From positions 10,048,892-10,112,891 of the forward strand of contig BROE01000016.1 of assembly GCA_036571765.1 (NCBI GenBank): a DNA stretch of 64,000 nt, given 5' to 3'. This document shows, one piece after another, positions 27,901 to 41,200 of this stretch. The translations under genes were made by a program, and so were the position numbers. Position 1 is the first letter of the stretch. Every line of letters begins with the position of its first letter. A model generated the notes under the pieces. The model saw nothing but the letters and a program-made list of their open reading frames with translations. It was not told the origin of the DNA and did not search any database. This DNA is from Plecoglossus altivelis (Eukaryota > Chordata > Actinopteri > Osmeriformes > Plecoglossidae).

Positions 27901-30900
27901 GAATTTCCTCTGTGTCTGATGTATAATGTATGATAAAAGGCTCTCAGACTGCACAGTGTGCAAGACTAGGGACTGATCCTGCCCGCTTTTCCCATACCCA
28001 AACAAAAACCATGGCCCTTCTCTCATGTACCTCCTTCTGGAGCCACTAACTTATCCAACAACAGCTTTCTTCAAAAACCATCTAGAAAGATCTGTCCAGT
28101 CGGTGTAAGGTAAACGTTCTGTTGAAAGCCTGTTCTCTAACGCTTGCCGTCGTCTTGTGCGGGCGCGCAGACTGTCACACTCTTGTCAACTCAATATCAG
28201 GTCATTTTTCATTACTCACGTGCCAGTTCTCCAGCCGGGTAAATGATTTTCCTCTGACACTGGTCATAGATGATTGTTCTTTGTACTGCAACGTATGACC
28301 TGCTCAGCTGGAACGTATCACTCTGGGATATACTGAAACAAAGCGAGCGTGTTGATCTCTAATGTGTCCCTGCCTTAGTTCTTTTCCACCCGTTGCTTCT
28401 GTTGGTGGTTGACGATCTTTATTATGTTAATTCCACCTGCCACAGCTCAGCACACCTTTTCTGTTACTATATATCCGTGGAGAAATGTGTCTGCTCATAA
28501 TTGATGAATGTATTTGAATTAATTACAATGGTTAGAGAAGTGTATTATGAAGTTGATCTGTATTTATTTGTGCCTTGGAGGGATATTATGTGCACTCTGG
28601 AGTCCTCTTGATTATAGCTGCTGGTGGAGGGTATTATAGCTAATCATCATTGTGCAGAGCTAGAGGGATTTGATTTAGCACACCTCTAGACATTGTAAAA
28701 GCGTGGATGATGGGTAAGGGGGGTGGGGGAGAGAAGGATTATGCCAGAGCCCAGGGATATAAATATACCCCTAAGGAAAATGATTCTGCCAGAGAGCAGT
28801 TAGCAATGTGCTTCCCTGTGCTAAGGAAGTGCAGCACACATCCTTGAGCACTCTTCGCTTAGCACATTAGCCATGCTGAGTAGGCCTATGCTGGGGAAGC
28901 AAAGATGCCCAGATGACATGCTCACCAGCCCCACTGTATTAGCTGTATGTTGCAATGCTAAGGAAAGTGCAGTGCGACCTAATTAGGGTTGATGATTAGA
29001 AGCAAGTCTACTGTACACGAGTAAGCGATGTTCTGTGGCCTCTAGCACAACAGATTAGCTGTAATGTATGGTACCATTAGGCATTTTCAGAAGTATATTT
29101 AAGATGGCTTGAGCTAATTACACAGCTAAAGCTATTAGATGATTACTCTGGTAATTGTCCTTCTGCGTTCAGTGTCTACCAGACAAAGACTGACAAGCAT
29201 AATGGTGGAAATACTGGCGGACATACCATTCATAACAATGTGCGGTGTCAGAACTTGGGCTAGTGCAGTATCACTACAGATCCATACGCATGCCTCTTAG
29301 TAGGCTTTGGAGAGATGCAGAACTGAGTGCCACATATTGGGCCACATTTTTTCCTTTGTTTGATCAAGGAATTCTCTTTGTGTTTCCAGAGCAAACTGAA
29401 CCCATTGAACGTCACCCCGGCGATCAGAGCAGTGGATATGGACAGGAACATCCAGCCGCCCTCAGACAGACCGGGTGTCCTCTACTTCATCCTGGTTGGT
29501 AGGTTCAACAGGCCGAGGTTCTGCTCTCCACAAAATTCAACATATAGAATTTCATGCAAGTCTGTGATCTCCAGTCCTTAACATGTGTTTGTGCGTGGAT
29601 GTGTGTTACACTGTTTATTGCAGGTTATCCATCAGCATATCGAGACTATTTCTCCCTGAACCGGACGACAGCTGAGCTACGTGTTCTGAAGCCTGTTAGC
29701 AGAGACCTGTACCAAAGCTTTACCCTCACCATTAAGGTACACTAGACCCTGCTGCACCCTCACCATTAAGGTACACTAGACCCTGCTGCACCCTCATCAT
29801 TAAGGTACACTAGATTGTACTGTACCCTCATCATTAAGGTACACTAGACCATCCTGTACCCTCATCATTAAGGTACACTGTACCCTGCTGTAACCTCACC
29901 AATAAGGTCAGCTAAGCTCATGTCTTTACCCTGTAAACCCTGGTCAACACAGTCATAAAAGGTGTCAGCCTGATCCTTTGCCCTCAGAGGGAGGCAAGAG
30001 TAATGAATTGGCAATCTGGCATCGAGGGGAGAAGCTGGAGCTTGTTTCTCAGGGGTCCTAATTAGAGTTGGGGGATTACCTGGGTGACGTTGCCCAGCGT
30101 CCACCTAGCAGAACCCCTGTTGTCGGCCTGTACCTGCCAGGGAAGGCTGCTGAGCTCAGGGTTGAATCACGATATAGAAGATGGGGTGTGGGAGGGTGGC
30201 GGGGCGAGAGTGATGATGTGTGAAGAGCATTTCCGCGTTGTCGCCAGGAGAATTGTGTATGGAGCTGTGAGTGTGTTTGTGTGAGATAGATGGGCAGAGA
30301 TAAGGAGAGAGAGGGAGTGAGGATGTGGCGATGGAGTGAGAAGAGGTGAAGATTGAGAGAGAGAGGCAGAGTGAAGTAGAGCAAGGCAGAGAGGGGTGCA
30401 GGGAGTGAGATTGCAGCCTTATCTAGCTGAGTCACAGGATGAGTGGAAATCCGCAGGTGCTGTAGGTATCAGTAGAGACAGGGAGAGGGGAAATTAGAGT
30501 CAGGGCATCAGACAGAGGCTCTGGTTTTGACTGCAGATAGGGTCAGCTCTGTGCATAACATGCCCTGCCCACTGCCAGTTCCAGTACAATAAGATCTCAG
30601 TTAGTAAGATCCACGTTGGAGACCAGAAGATCATCTGATGCTCAGCCCAGTTGTGTTGACTTTCTGGAAGGTTGCCCCCTGCACATATGCTGTGGGTTTT
30701 GTGATGTTATCATTGACTCTGATAGGAGTATTACCTCCATGGGTGGCTGGGATGAAATGAGGACCACAGTGGAAAGTGTGGACCGAAAGATGGAGGAAGC
30801 TTGTGGTGAGAAATTGCTGAGGAAAAGGGCGAGAGAGATGACAAAATAAATATAAACAGAGACAAAGAGACAGAGAGAAAGAGAGATCAAGGTTGAAGAA

Positions 30901-33900
30901 ATGAAGAGTGAGTGATGAACAGTGGCTTTTGGTGGCAGAGAATCTCCTGGAGCCTGGCCGGTTGTAAATGTGGAACACGGGTCGTTTACCGCTGCCTCCC
31001 TGAAACAGGGACATCGCTAAAGAGCTAACCCACCAGGGAACCCTCTCAATTCTGCCTCCCTCCCTTACGTCCTTTCTCTCTCACTCTCTTTCCCTCTCTC
31101 TCTTTCTCCCTCTCTCTGTCTCTCTCTCTCTGTCTGCATCTATCAGTTTCTCTCTGGTGGCTTTACCTTTTCATTTCAAGAGGTCTTTTTCTTGGCGGAT
31201 CTCTGGGAGGAGATATAAGAAGAAAACGGTAATGGAAGCTTCAGTGGTGTTGGGGGAGTAGGAACGTTATCATCTGCCCTCAAGAGCGTCTGATGTTTCA
31301 GTTAGTCTTACCTTATATACCTGGAGCACGTACACTGCATGCCTCTCCTCTTACATGTCAGGGAATGTGTGGAAGTGTGTAACACCTGGAATAGTTATTT
31401 CCCCCCTTGAGCTGCAGTGCCCCACCAGGCCGGGGAGGGGGATAGGGTGGGGGGTCCTGGGGGCTGAGTTTGGTGCCCTGCTGGTGGAGAGCTGCATGTT
31501 TCAAGGTAGATCCCTTAGCATGATGAAGATCAATGACAGTATAGTCCCACTGTACCAACAAAGCACTACAAAAACAAAACAGTGAATTAAATTGATGTTC
31601 ACAGAAGATTAGTTCCAGCTTGCTCATTTGACTGAGCAATATCATCCAACCACATACTTAGGAACAGATTGATTTGCATTGGCGGTTGAGCTTATTTGGG
31701 TGAGAGTGATGAAATGCATGTTGTTGGCGAGCGACGGGGAGGCATGTGAAAGAGCGCCTGGGTGAAGATGCAACTCAGTGCTCTCGCCGTGGAGAGGAGG
31801 GAGTTCCTCCAGACTGTCAGACTCAGGAAGTGACATGACTGTGCGCCTGCTGAGTGAGCGCGGACGCCTGAGAGAGCATGCATACCGATGCGTGTTAGTG
31901 TATCCTGGCACCGGAGTAGTCATTTCACCTGCCAACTGCACCGGAAACATTTTTAAACGACGGAAGTAACGCGCAGGCTTCCGCGCTCCGCCTGGCTATC
32001 CGGCTCAGCCCTGACCATTACAGACAGCGCTGAAGTTAGCTCTTGAAAAACCTGGTTCAAATATCCCAGGATGCCGGTGACATGCTGTTGGCCCCAGCTC
32101 CTCGGAGGGGCACGAGCGGATAACGACAGCAGCTATGATTTACTGAATAGTTCTTTAAAAAGGAGCATTTTCTCTGTCTGGAACAAATATGGACTAGAGC
32201 AGACAGGATGGAACTGGAGTAGCAGGCAAACTTTGAATTGGGTTTCAGGGTGCTGTGGGGCACTGCCCTACCCGACTGGACAAGTGCTGAGCTGCCGAGC
32301 TGCCGAGGTTCTCGCTGTGTCTTGTGAGCGTCCTGGTAGACTGTTCCTCTTGTCTTAGCTATTCAACCCACGCAGGCTTCTGATGGCCTTCAGCCAACAC
32401 GAATGCTGACATTTAGATAACGAGCCTTATTTCTGTAAATGCTTGTCATATTACCCGCCTCACTGGGTCAATTGAACACACCCACATGGCAAAACAACAT
32501 GCTCCAATTCAACGTCATAGTTTCCCACTGCTACATGAATTGGCCTCTGCTGGATCAAATACAGCCTATGTAAATGCAATGCAACAGGAGCTGTAGTTAC
32601 AGTATGATTGAAGAGAACTAGAAGGATGTGCATTCCTTTACTGCTGACTTGTAGAAGCTGAACTCTTTAATTATCATCTATTTCTCACAGATTATGGCAT
32701 TTGCGTTAAGTGCTTTGCCAATTACTGGAGTCTAATCCGAAATAGTCATCTAATTAAAGTCGGCAGCACAGTCTGTATGTAATTGAAATGACAGTCTCAG
32801 AGGATAGATGTCCCTTGTGCACCTGGCCACCAAGGATCTTGGTGTCATCACCATGGTGATATTAAAGAAGGTATTTGGAACTTGTATGTTGGGCAGGTAC
32901 TTTTATAATCCCTCTCTTCCTCCCACCCACCTCCTCCAGGCCGAACAGGACAATGGCCATCCCCTCCCTGCTTACGCAGACCTAGTCATTGACATCCTGG
33001 ATGAGAACAACCAGGCCCCGTACTTCCAGTTTCTTACCTACCAGGGCTACGTCAGTGAGTCTTCCCCTGTAGGCACCACCATCTCTGCCAGCGCCAACCT
33101 CACTACCCCCCTGGGAATCATCGCCCTGGACAACGACATTGAGGAGGTATACAGACGCACAAGCCTATGCACGTCCACACAAATAAACATGTGTCCGGAT
33201 AAATAAGCACATACACATCAGTTACCCACTTCACAAGGACAATCCCTGGAGTTGAAACGTTGAAAGAAATACATGTTTTGCTCTCGGTGACTGTCCCAGT
33301 CATTGTGTCACGTTTTGTCTCCCACTTGTAGCTGGCACCTGGTGCAACACCTGTACGTAACGGGTTGGCTTGATGTTCTCAGATTCTTCTTTTTGAAGTG
33401 GTGTGTTAGCTAGCAGTAGCAGCATGCAGGCTTGTCCAGTTGTGTTTTGATTGCCTTAAACTACTGTCATTCTTCTTTCCAAATGAACAATGTGTGCTGT
33501 TTTTGTTTGTTGTGTGCGTTCCTCTGCTCTTTTGTATTCCCCTCCTCCTCGGAGGTGACGGCAACTGAATTCAGATGTTTTTTAAACAGGAGCTGACACG
33601 ATGGGGTTTTCTAAGTTCTGAAACTCTATTTAACGGTGGAATCCACACGCATTCTTACTCGATGGCAGCACACCGCAAGACAACATCTTTCGCCTCATGT
33701 GTCTGTGTTTCTGTCAACGTGATCTTTTCGAATGTGTTTATGATGCTGAAATGATTGTATTATTCATTACCTCAGATGACACACATAACACAGCAACTCC
33801 ACTGAGATATGTTCCTTCTCTTTTCCTCTTGCTATATCTCTCGCTTCATCCCTCAGGCTCATCCTTTTCACACTTTCACTTTGTGTCTCTCTTTCTTTCT

Positions 33901-35216
33901 CTCTTTCTTACTCGCTTCCTCCTCTTTCTCTTTCTCTCATATCGTCATCCTAGCCTTTCTTTCGATCTGTCTGTCTCTTTCTCTCTCACTTACTGAGTGG
34001 TGTGGAAGATTAACACATCAAAGTGGAGCTCTAACATAGATAACAGAATCAATAGTCAAGGCAGTTCTCGTGTTTACCCAAACATGGAGACCTCATTGCC
34101 AGACGTGAATCATCCTAATAAAGCAACAGCTGCATCCCTGGGACACATAGCAACTTGATTTGTTTGGGCAGTTGAACTGAACTATTGGCATTTATTTGAG
34201 AATGATGGAAAAGTCTATATGTCATAGTATTTGACGTCCTACCAGTGTGGACGAGCCAACTAGCTGATTTTCTCTCCTGCAACAGAAATGCCGCTGATGT
34301 GTTTAGCTCTCTGATCAGTAGGAACCTTCCGGATGATGTTTCTACCTCTTGTTAGCTCCAGGGGAGTCATCTCACTCTTCATTAGGCCTCCTCAGCTACA
34401 TGTTCTGAAATATGCTCCTGTCTGGCTCCTGTCAGCTGCTCTCTGACTGACTAACCAGCCCTATCCTCTTAATAGTTTCTCCCAGTTTCACGTCCGTGGC
34501 CTTGATGGAGAATCACAACAGCCCACATCACCATGGTAACATATTTTCTTCTGAATGTCTGTGTTTTCGAAGACAAAAGACCCCATGTTGAAGATTTCGA
34601 TGGACGACTACACAGCTGTCTTTTCTCTGAGCCCCACTGGGATCGTCCGCTACCTCAAGCTGCTGATGCCTGTGGACAGGGAGAGGCAGATGACCTACAC
34701 CTTCAGGGTAGGACTTTGACTTATGGAGGACTACACCTTTAAGGACTACAACCAGACTAGCCTACCCTGTCTCTTAGGCCCCTCCACACCACACAAGAAG
34801 AATGCACATCACGTGAAAAACAGAGTTGTGATTTTTCCTAACTATTTTGTGTTAGCTCCTAATTGATCTTCCAATTCTTTTAGATCTTTTATTTCATTAT
34901 AAAGAATATTCAGCTTTTCAAAGTATATTTTTCCTTTGAAAATACAATCTCAAACTCTGTTTTCCAAAATATGATCATTGTGTTCTAGCTGCTTGTTCTC
35001 AGCTTTTTGTGTATCGTTTCCTCCACCTCCCCTATTCCCTGTTAGAGACCATCAATATGTCAATTAAGAACACAGTAGACAGGTACTAGTCCTGCACAAT
35101 GTCTTGCAAAAGCATAACAGAATAAGTGTGAGGCTCCCTCACACTGATGAGGTAGGATTCTGTGAGTGTTTGAATATGTGTGTGGGTGTATGCGCCCGCG
35201 CATGTATTTGCACGCT

Positions 35217-35253
<37 letters not shown>

Positions 35254-38200
35254 CCGCCAGAGTCAGCAAGGAGGAGCCTAGTAATCCAAACTTTAATGTA
35301 AGACTGGCGACACGAATAGTTTCTTGTCTAAGCAGTTTTGCTCTGCTGTCGAGTCGTGAAAGCAAGATGGAGGGATGGTTGGAGAAGAGGAGATTGACGT
35401 TGTGGAACCTTGAAATGTAACTCATTAGCCTGTCTCTTGAATATTGCAATCAGAGGCCACAATGCCTGCTGAGTATTTAGTACGTGTTTATCTGCTTGTG
35501 ACGTTCTAGGTGCAACCGCTCGCGTTGTCCTGAAGTGGTAGCATCTGCATTTTGTTCGATGTCTATTATCTGGGGTCTAGTGCAAATTAAAAGCACACAG
35601 ACCTATTCCTTCTGAAGGACTCACTAACAATAGCTGTTTATTACAATATCCATGTAGAGGCTTTGATGGGTTCCCATGTTGATATGGCTGAGATGGAGAG
35701 CTAATGAGAATTCATTCATTCACTAATTGTGAAAAATTAACGCAGTCTTTTGGCTCTACAACTGGAAACATTTGGTGATCTTTTCAATTCCAGTGGGGGT
35801 TAAAGCACAAAACACATTCTGGTTGTATTGAAATGGTCCCTTTTTAGACGTTTCTGTGGAACAGTCATAAGATTTATAGGGCCAGTTTGTACCTTTGCCC
35901 TGTGTCACACCGTTCGTAAAATATTTAGTCATGTCATTTTTATCTCACCCACTCAATCGTGTGTGTCTGCGTGTGTGTTTGTCTATGCGTGTACATTAAA
36001 TCACAGTTTGATTCAGTCCATCGTTGGTCATGAAGACAGGGAGGGATACAGAACACTTGGACTGTACTCTGGGAAATTGTAGGCATTAATCCTCTCGGTC
36101 TCAGACGTTTCTCGGTAGTCCTCTCCCACTTGTTCTCTCTCTCGGCCTTCCTTTCTCTCTGGCATATCTCCCTCTATTTTCTCTCCCTTTGATATACCTC
36201 CCTATACCACTCTGTTCCTCTACATTGCATCCTCTACCATTCTTTCTTCCCCATCTTTTGTGTCCTCGCTGCCTCTCTCCCTGCGATGCCTACGGGTCCG
36301 TCTCCTTATGCACTGTCCTTCAGTCTAAACACAGGCATTTCCCAGTGACAAATGAACCTATTTATAGTTCTTCTTCTTTTTTTTCTCCTGTAACTCATTA
36401 TTTTCTTGATGTTGGTTTGCTTTCCTCCACTCTTCCTTTGCTCTTCCCTGGACTCCCTTGTTTTACTTGCCCTTTGCCTCGCACAAAAGTTAAGGAGGGA
36501 CAAGACAGGGAGGTCAGGAGTATTTTCCCATCATCGCTGCCCTGATATTCATCTGCTATCTTTAAACCTAAAGTCCTAACTACATACTGTTTGACAATGT
36601 GTGAAGTGTTTTGAAGTGCATATTGCTATTACTTAACCACGTAGTTATATGTAACTACGATAATAGGAGACCTGATTCCATCAAGGCTACAGAAGTCGTT
36701 TTTCTGTTAGATTAACCTTCTTCCACATGGATTGCCCTTCATGTTTGATTGTTGTTTGCTGGTAGATGATGGCATCAGATGGGGTCCAGCAGAGCAGCCC
36801 AGTGACCGTCAACATCTTGGTCATTGACGCTAATGACAACACGCCCACATTTGCTGAAGTCTCCTACACTGTGGAGGTGTTTACAGACATGCGGCCAGGA
36901 GAAACTGTGATTCAGGTAACCCACTGTGCTCTCTCTTTCTCTCTCTCCATGGCTCTCTGTCTTTCTCTCTCCACGGCTCTCTGTCTCTCTTTCTCTCGCT
37001 CCACGGCTCACTGTCTCTTTCTCTCCACGGCTAACTGTCTCTCTGTGTCTCTCTTTCTCTCTATCCATGGCTCTCTGTCTCTCTCTTTCTGTCTCTCCTT
37101 CTCTCTCTCCATGGCTCTGTCTCTCTTTGTCTGTCTTTTTCTCTCTCCACGGCTCTCTGTCTCTCTTTCCACATCATTAGCAGCTGTGATGAAAAAGATT
37201 AACTAGCCTTAGTGCATGACCAACACAGTTATCCAGTACAGGTTAACATTTATCCCTGAAACTCACTTCCTTATTGCTGTTTCTCAAAGGAAATATTTTT
37301 TGTGAAATATTGGCTTCATCAATACATTTTGAAATGGAATGGAAACGTGTTTGTAAGAGCATATATTTATGTCGTATCGAATCTCATCCGTTCAGGAAGG
37401 CGCACAGTGTTGCTGTGGTTTACATTCTTAATCTCACAGTCAATAAAAAAATCACCTGCTGTACACCCACATGCGGGCAAGTTCAGATATTGAAGTTTAA
37501 ATAAATAAATAAACAGTCACTGAGTTTGGGGAACTGAGGCCAGGGGTTAGGGAGAGATGGAGGCTGACATGAGCTTTAGTTGATACGGGCCACATTTCCC
37601 GTGTCAGACATCACCACTGTGCAAGGCTGGGCCTCCAAAAGCCCCAAGGCTGAGGCCTGCCTGGAGGTGTTCGTTTCTAGGAGCAGCGCGAGGTTCAAAT
37701 GAATGAGCCTGAAGTGTAGTACGGCCAGGAAGGTCCTTCAGTAATGTGGCGTGAGGCGGATGTGAGGGTTGCGTTCCGTCTGAAGATCTGACTCACAGTA
37801 TCAGATGAAGACACAGGGGGTTTCATCACTAATTCACTTTGATTTGCACTTGTAAAGGAAGAAACGCATACCCCTGGGGTTACCTTCTTCTAGGAAAAGA
37901 TTGGCTGTTAATTATTCATTCATAGTTCAGGTCCAAACCATCACAAAGACCCCTTAATTAGCAACAACATTGTAAGGTGCAGGGGAGTACAGGCTGTTTG
38001 CTGTATAAGCAAAGGTCAGAAATGCTGAAAATTATGTGCGGTAAATGTCACCGATTGGTTGTGTTAGACATGGGTCAGAAGAAATGTGTGTATCAGAATA
38101 TTTCCCTATCATTACAGGGGCAGGTTGGACCCCCCACCACACAGGGTTGCCCCCTGCCTGGAGACGCCTTCTGCTTTCCTGTCTCAATTAACATGTCAGT

Positions 38201-41200
38201 GATGAATATACGTCTCTCTAACCCCCTTCTCTCTTTTTCTCTCTCTCTCTGGCACATTTTCTATCGATCTCCCATATCTTTTCTTTCTCTCCCTCTCTTT
38301 CCCTCCGTCTTTGTCTCCCACTCTCCCTCTCTCTCTTTCTCTTCCTCTCTCCCTCCCTCTCCCTCTGTCTCTCCCCGCCTCCTTAGCTGACAGCAGCCGA
38401 TGCAGATGAGGGTCTGAATGGCCTGGTGACTTACACCATCCTGGCAGGGGACCAGGGTGACTTCATCATCAACAACCGCACGGGCCGCATCACCTTGGCA
38501 CCTGGCGTGGCCTTGACCGTCGGGCGCTCCTACGCCTTGACCGTGCGAGCGTCCGACAACGCTCCCGAGGTCCAGAGGAGGTACGCTCACACACCTCCAG
38601 TCACATTTCAGCCTACGCCTCAGAGACGGACCATCCTGAATGATCTATGGGGTTGTTTCTTTTATCCATCCATACATCCATACATCCATCAACCCCTTAT
38701 CTGGTTTCATAGTGGTGACAGTAGGCTTCTTTTATTACACTATGCTGTATAGATACTCTTTCAGTCCTAGTGATGCATTCTCATATCAAGTACACTTTCT
38801 GGTAATCCTTCAACTCGTGCTTTTCTACATGTTTGTGAGCCACTGTATTCATCTCTCAGTCAGCAAACATGTATTAATGATCAGTAACTGTTTCACACAA
38901 TCCATTATTTGTGCCCTCAATTTTCTTTCACAGATGGCAGCCTTTATTTGGAGCATGCCTGTACAGATTAACCTAATAGTTCTGAATCAAGCTTTCAAAA
39001 GCCTTGTTTGTCTTCCAAAGAGGGTCCTGCCAGGTGAATTATGAGAATTCAATATTATGACAGGCCATTAGGAAGCAGGCGGCAGATGGCAACTTGTTCC
39101 ATCATAGTGTACAAAGACATCTTTGTCTTTTTTTCTCCTTTATTTTCAACCGGTCATTAAATAATAATTACCGTGTTCGTTGTTTTGATGCATTGTTAAT
39201 GAGTTTCCAGAAATCAACGTCACACTTCTTTGGGATTCATAGACGCAGGCAGAAGAAACTTTGGGACGGTTTAGGGTTTACACATAATGGCGGAAAGTTT
39301 GAGTGAAATGGGTTTTACAAAAGATAGTTCACCATGACTGACTTTCACTGAGCAAATACAAATCAATTGGCCTTGCCAAACACTCTCTGTGTGTGTATGT
39401 GTGTGCAATCCCCATAGCTTATTCAAGATAAAACTTCTTGACTGTGGGTTTGAATCTTAAGTGCTTTTTCCATTACAGATATTTTCTTGAAAATGTTTGG
39501 TTACAGTGGATGCTGTTTGGCCTATCTATTGTATGAGCTCTACAGTAATCAAATAGTATTAAACTAGAGTTGTATTAGACTGATATAGCATTAAACCTAC
39601 TGCGGCGTGTTAGCTGTAGGATTCTAGCCAAGTGCGTAATTCCAGTTGTGTGATATTGTTGTGTGGTGTCAGGAGCACTATCACCACGGTATACATCGAA
39701 GTACTCCCCCCCAACAACCAGAGTCCCCCACGTTTCCCCCTCCTGACGTACAGCGTGGAGGTCAGCGAGGCCATGAGGATAGGAGCCATCCTGCTCAACC
39801 TTCAGGTCGGAAGCACACACACAACCACACACATGGCTGCACCAACACTGTAACCACACACGCCTAAACACTCACATGTCAGCATGCATACACACACACA
39901 CCCATACATGAACATACACACACGCTTTGCCTTCAGCCCGAAAATTAGGACAGGGCATTGAGGCCATAAACATACATAAATCTACATTTTTATGGTTGCA
40001 AACTGCTCCTAATGGATACCTTTGTACATCTATGCGAATCTCTGTTGAATAACGATGATTTATCTAATACAACCTCCCCTGGTTTCCATAGGCTACCGAC
40101 AGAGAGAACGATCCAATTACATACCTCATAGTGAGTGGAGATTCCCAGAAGGTCTTCAACCTCTCAAAAACGTAAGCTCATTTATTATTAAAAAACAGAG
40201 TGTGTAGCTGTACAATGGGATGTAGCCGGCTGGCCGGCTGGATTAAGGGATGAATGCGTGCATAGATGGTTTGTGTTGAGTCATAGGAGATCCAGTGTCA
40301 AAGCTATTCCACATGAAGATATCTTCTGGATAGAGACATGGGAGGAGCGAGCCAGAGAGAGAGCGAGATGGAGGGAGAAGTAAAGATGGAAGTGATTCAA
40401 ACATACCAGAAGAATATTAGAAAATGCAATTTGCTGCCTACCAGCAAGACAGTCTGTCAGAGCGAGGGGTGGGAGGAGGAGAAGGAGTAGAAAAAGAAAG
40501 ATGGATGAGGAGGGGAGGGGGACGGGGCATGAAATATTTACACGACCAGTGGTTGTTTACTGTCCCTCAAATAAACAAGTGAATAAGGATGGAAGGATAC
40601 GTGAAGAGACTTAAAAAGGGCGGAGACCTCGCTCTACCCAACCCACGCACTTTAATTGATCAAAACTGTTCCTCCTCTCTCCGTCTCTCCCCCCCCCCTT
40701 ACTAGCTACTCAAGAAGGCCAGTTTGGGGGATTTTTATATTTTTGGGTCTCCATTGTTGTCCTGTCCTTTTGTTTAGTTTGTTTACTCTCCTGGCAGAGC
40801 GGCAGCTTTTTTTGGTTTAACAGCGGGATGATTGCTTCTCTGTGTGAGTGGCGGCTGCAGTGAAAAACAACCTTGTGCAGCTATCTACACCACCAGAGAC
40901 ACTTGTTGCTGCTGCGTTTATCTCTTCCAAACCAGATACTGTACGACTTGACTCCATCTAAAAACAAACACGCTGGGCCTTTTAAGGTGGCCAAGATACT
41001 CCGCATACAGTATCACTTTCCCTGTAGAATGGCTCTCCCGTATCACCCGGCAGGTGCTGATGCAGAGTGTGATGAATGGAAGCATAATTAGCTGGTAATG
41101 CATGCTTGATGAGTGTCGGTGATACGGAGCCCGGCTCTGCTCTCTCATTTTTCAAGCTCAGAACACTTCAGTGGTCCACTGGATGTTTTTTTTGTTTTGG

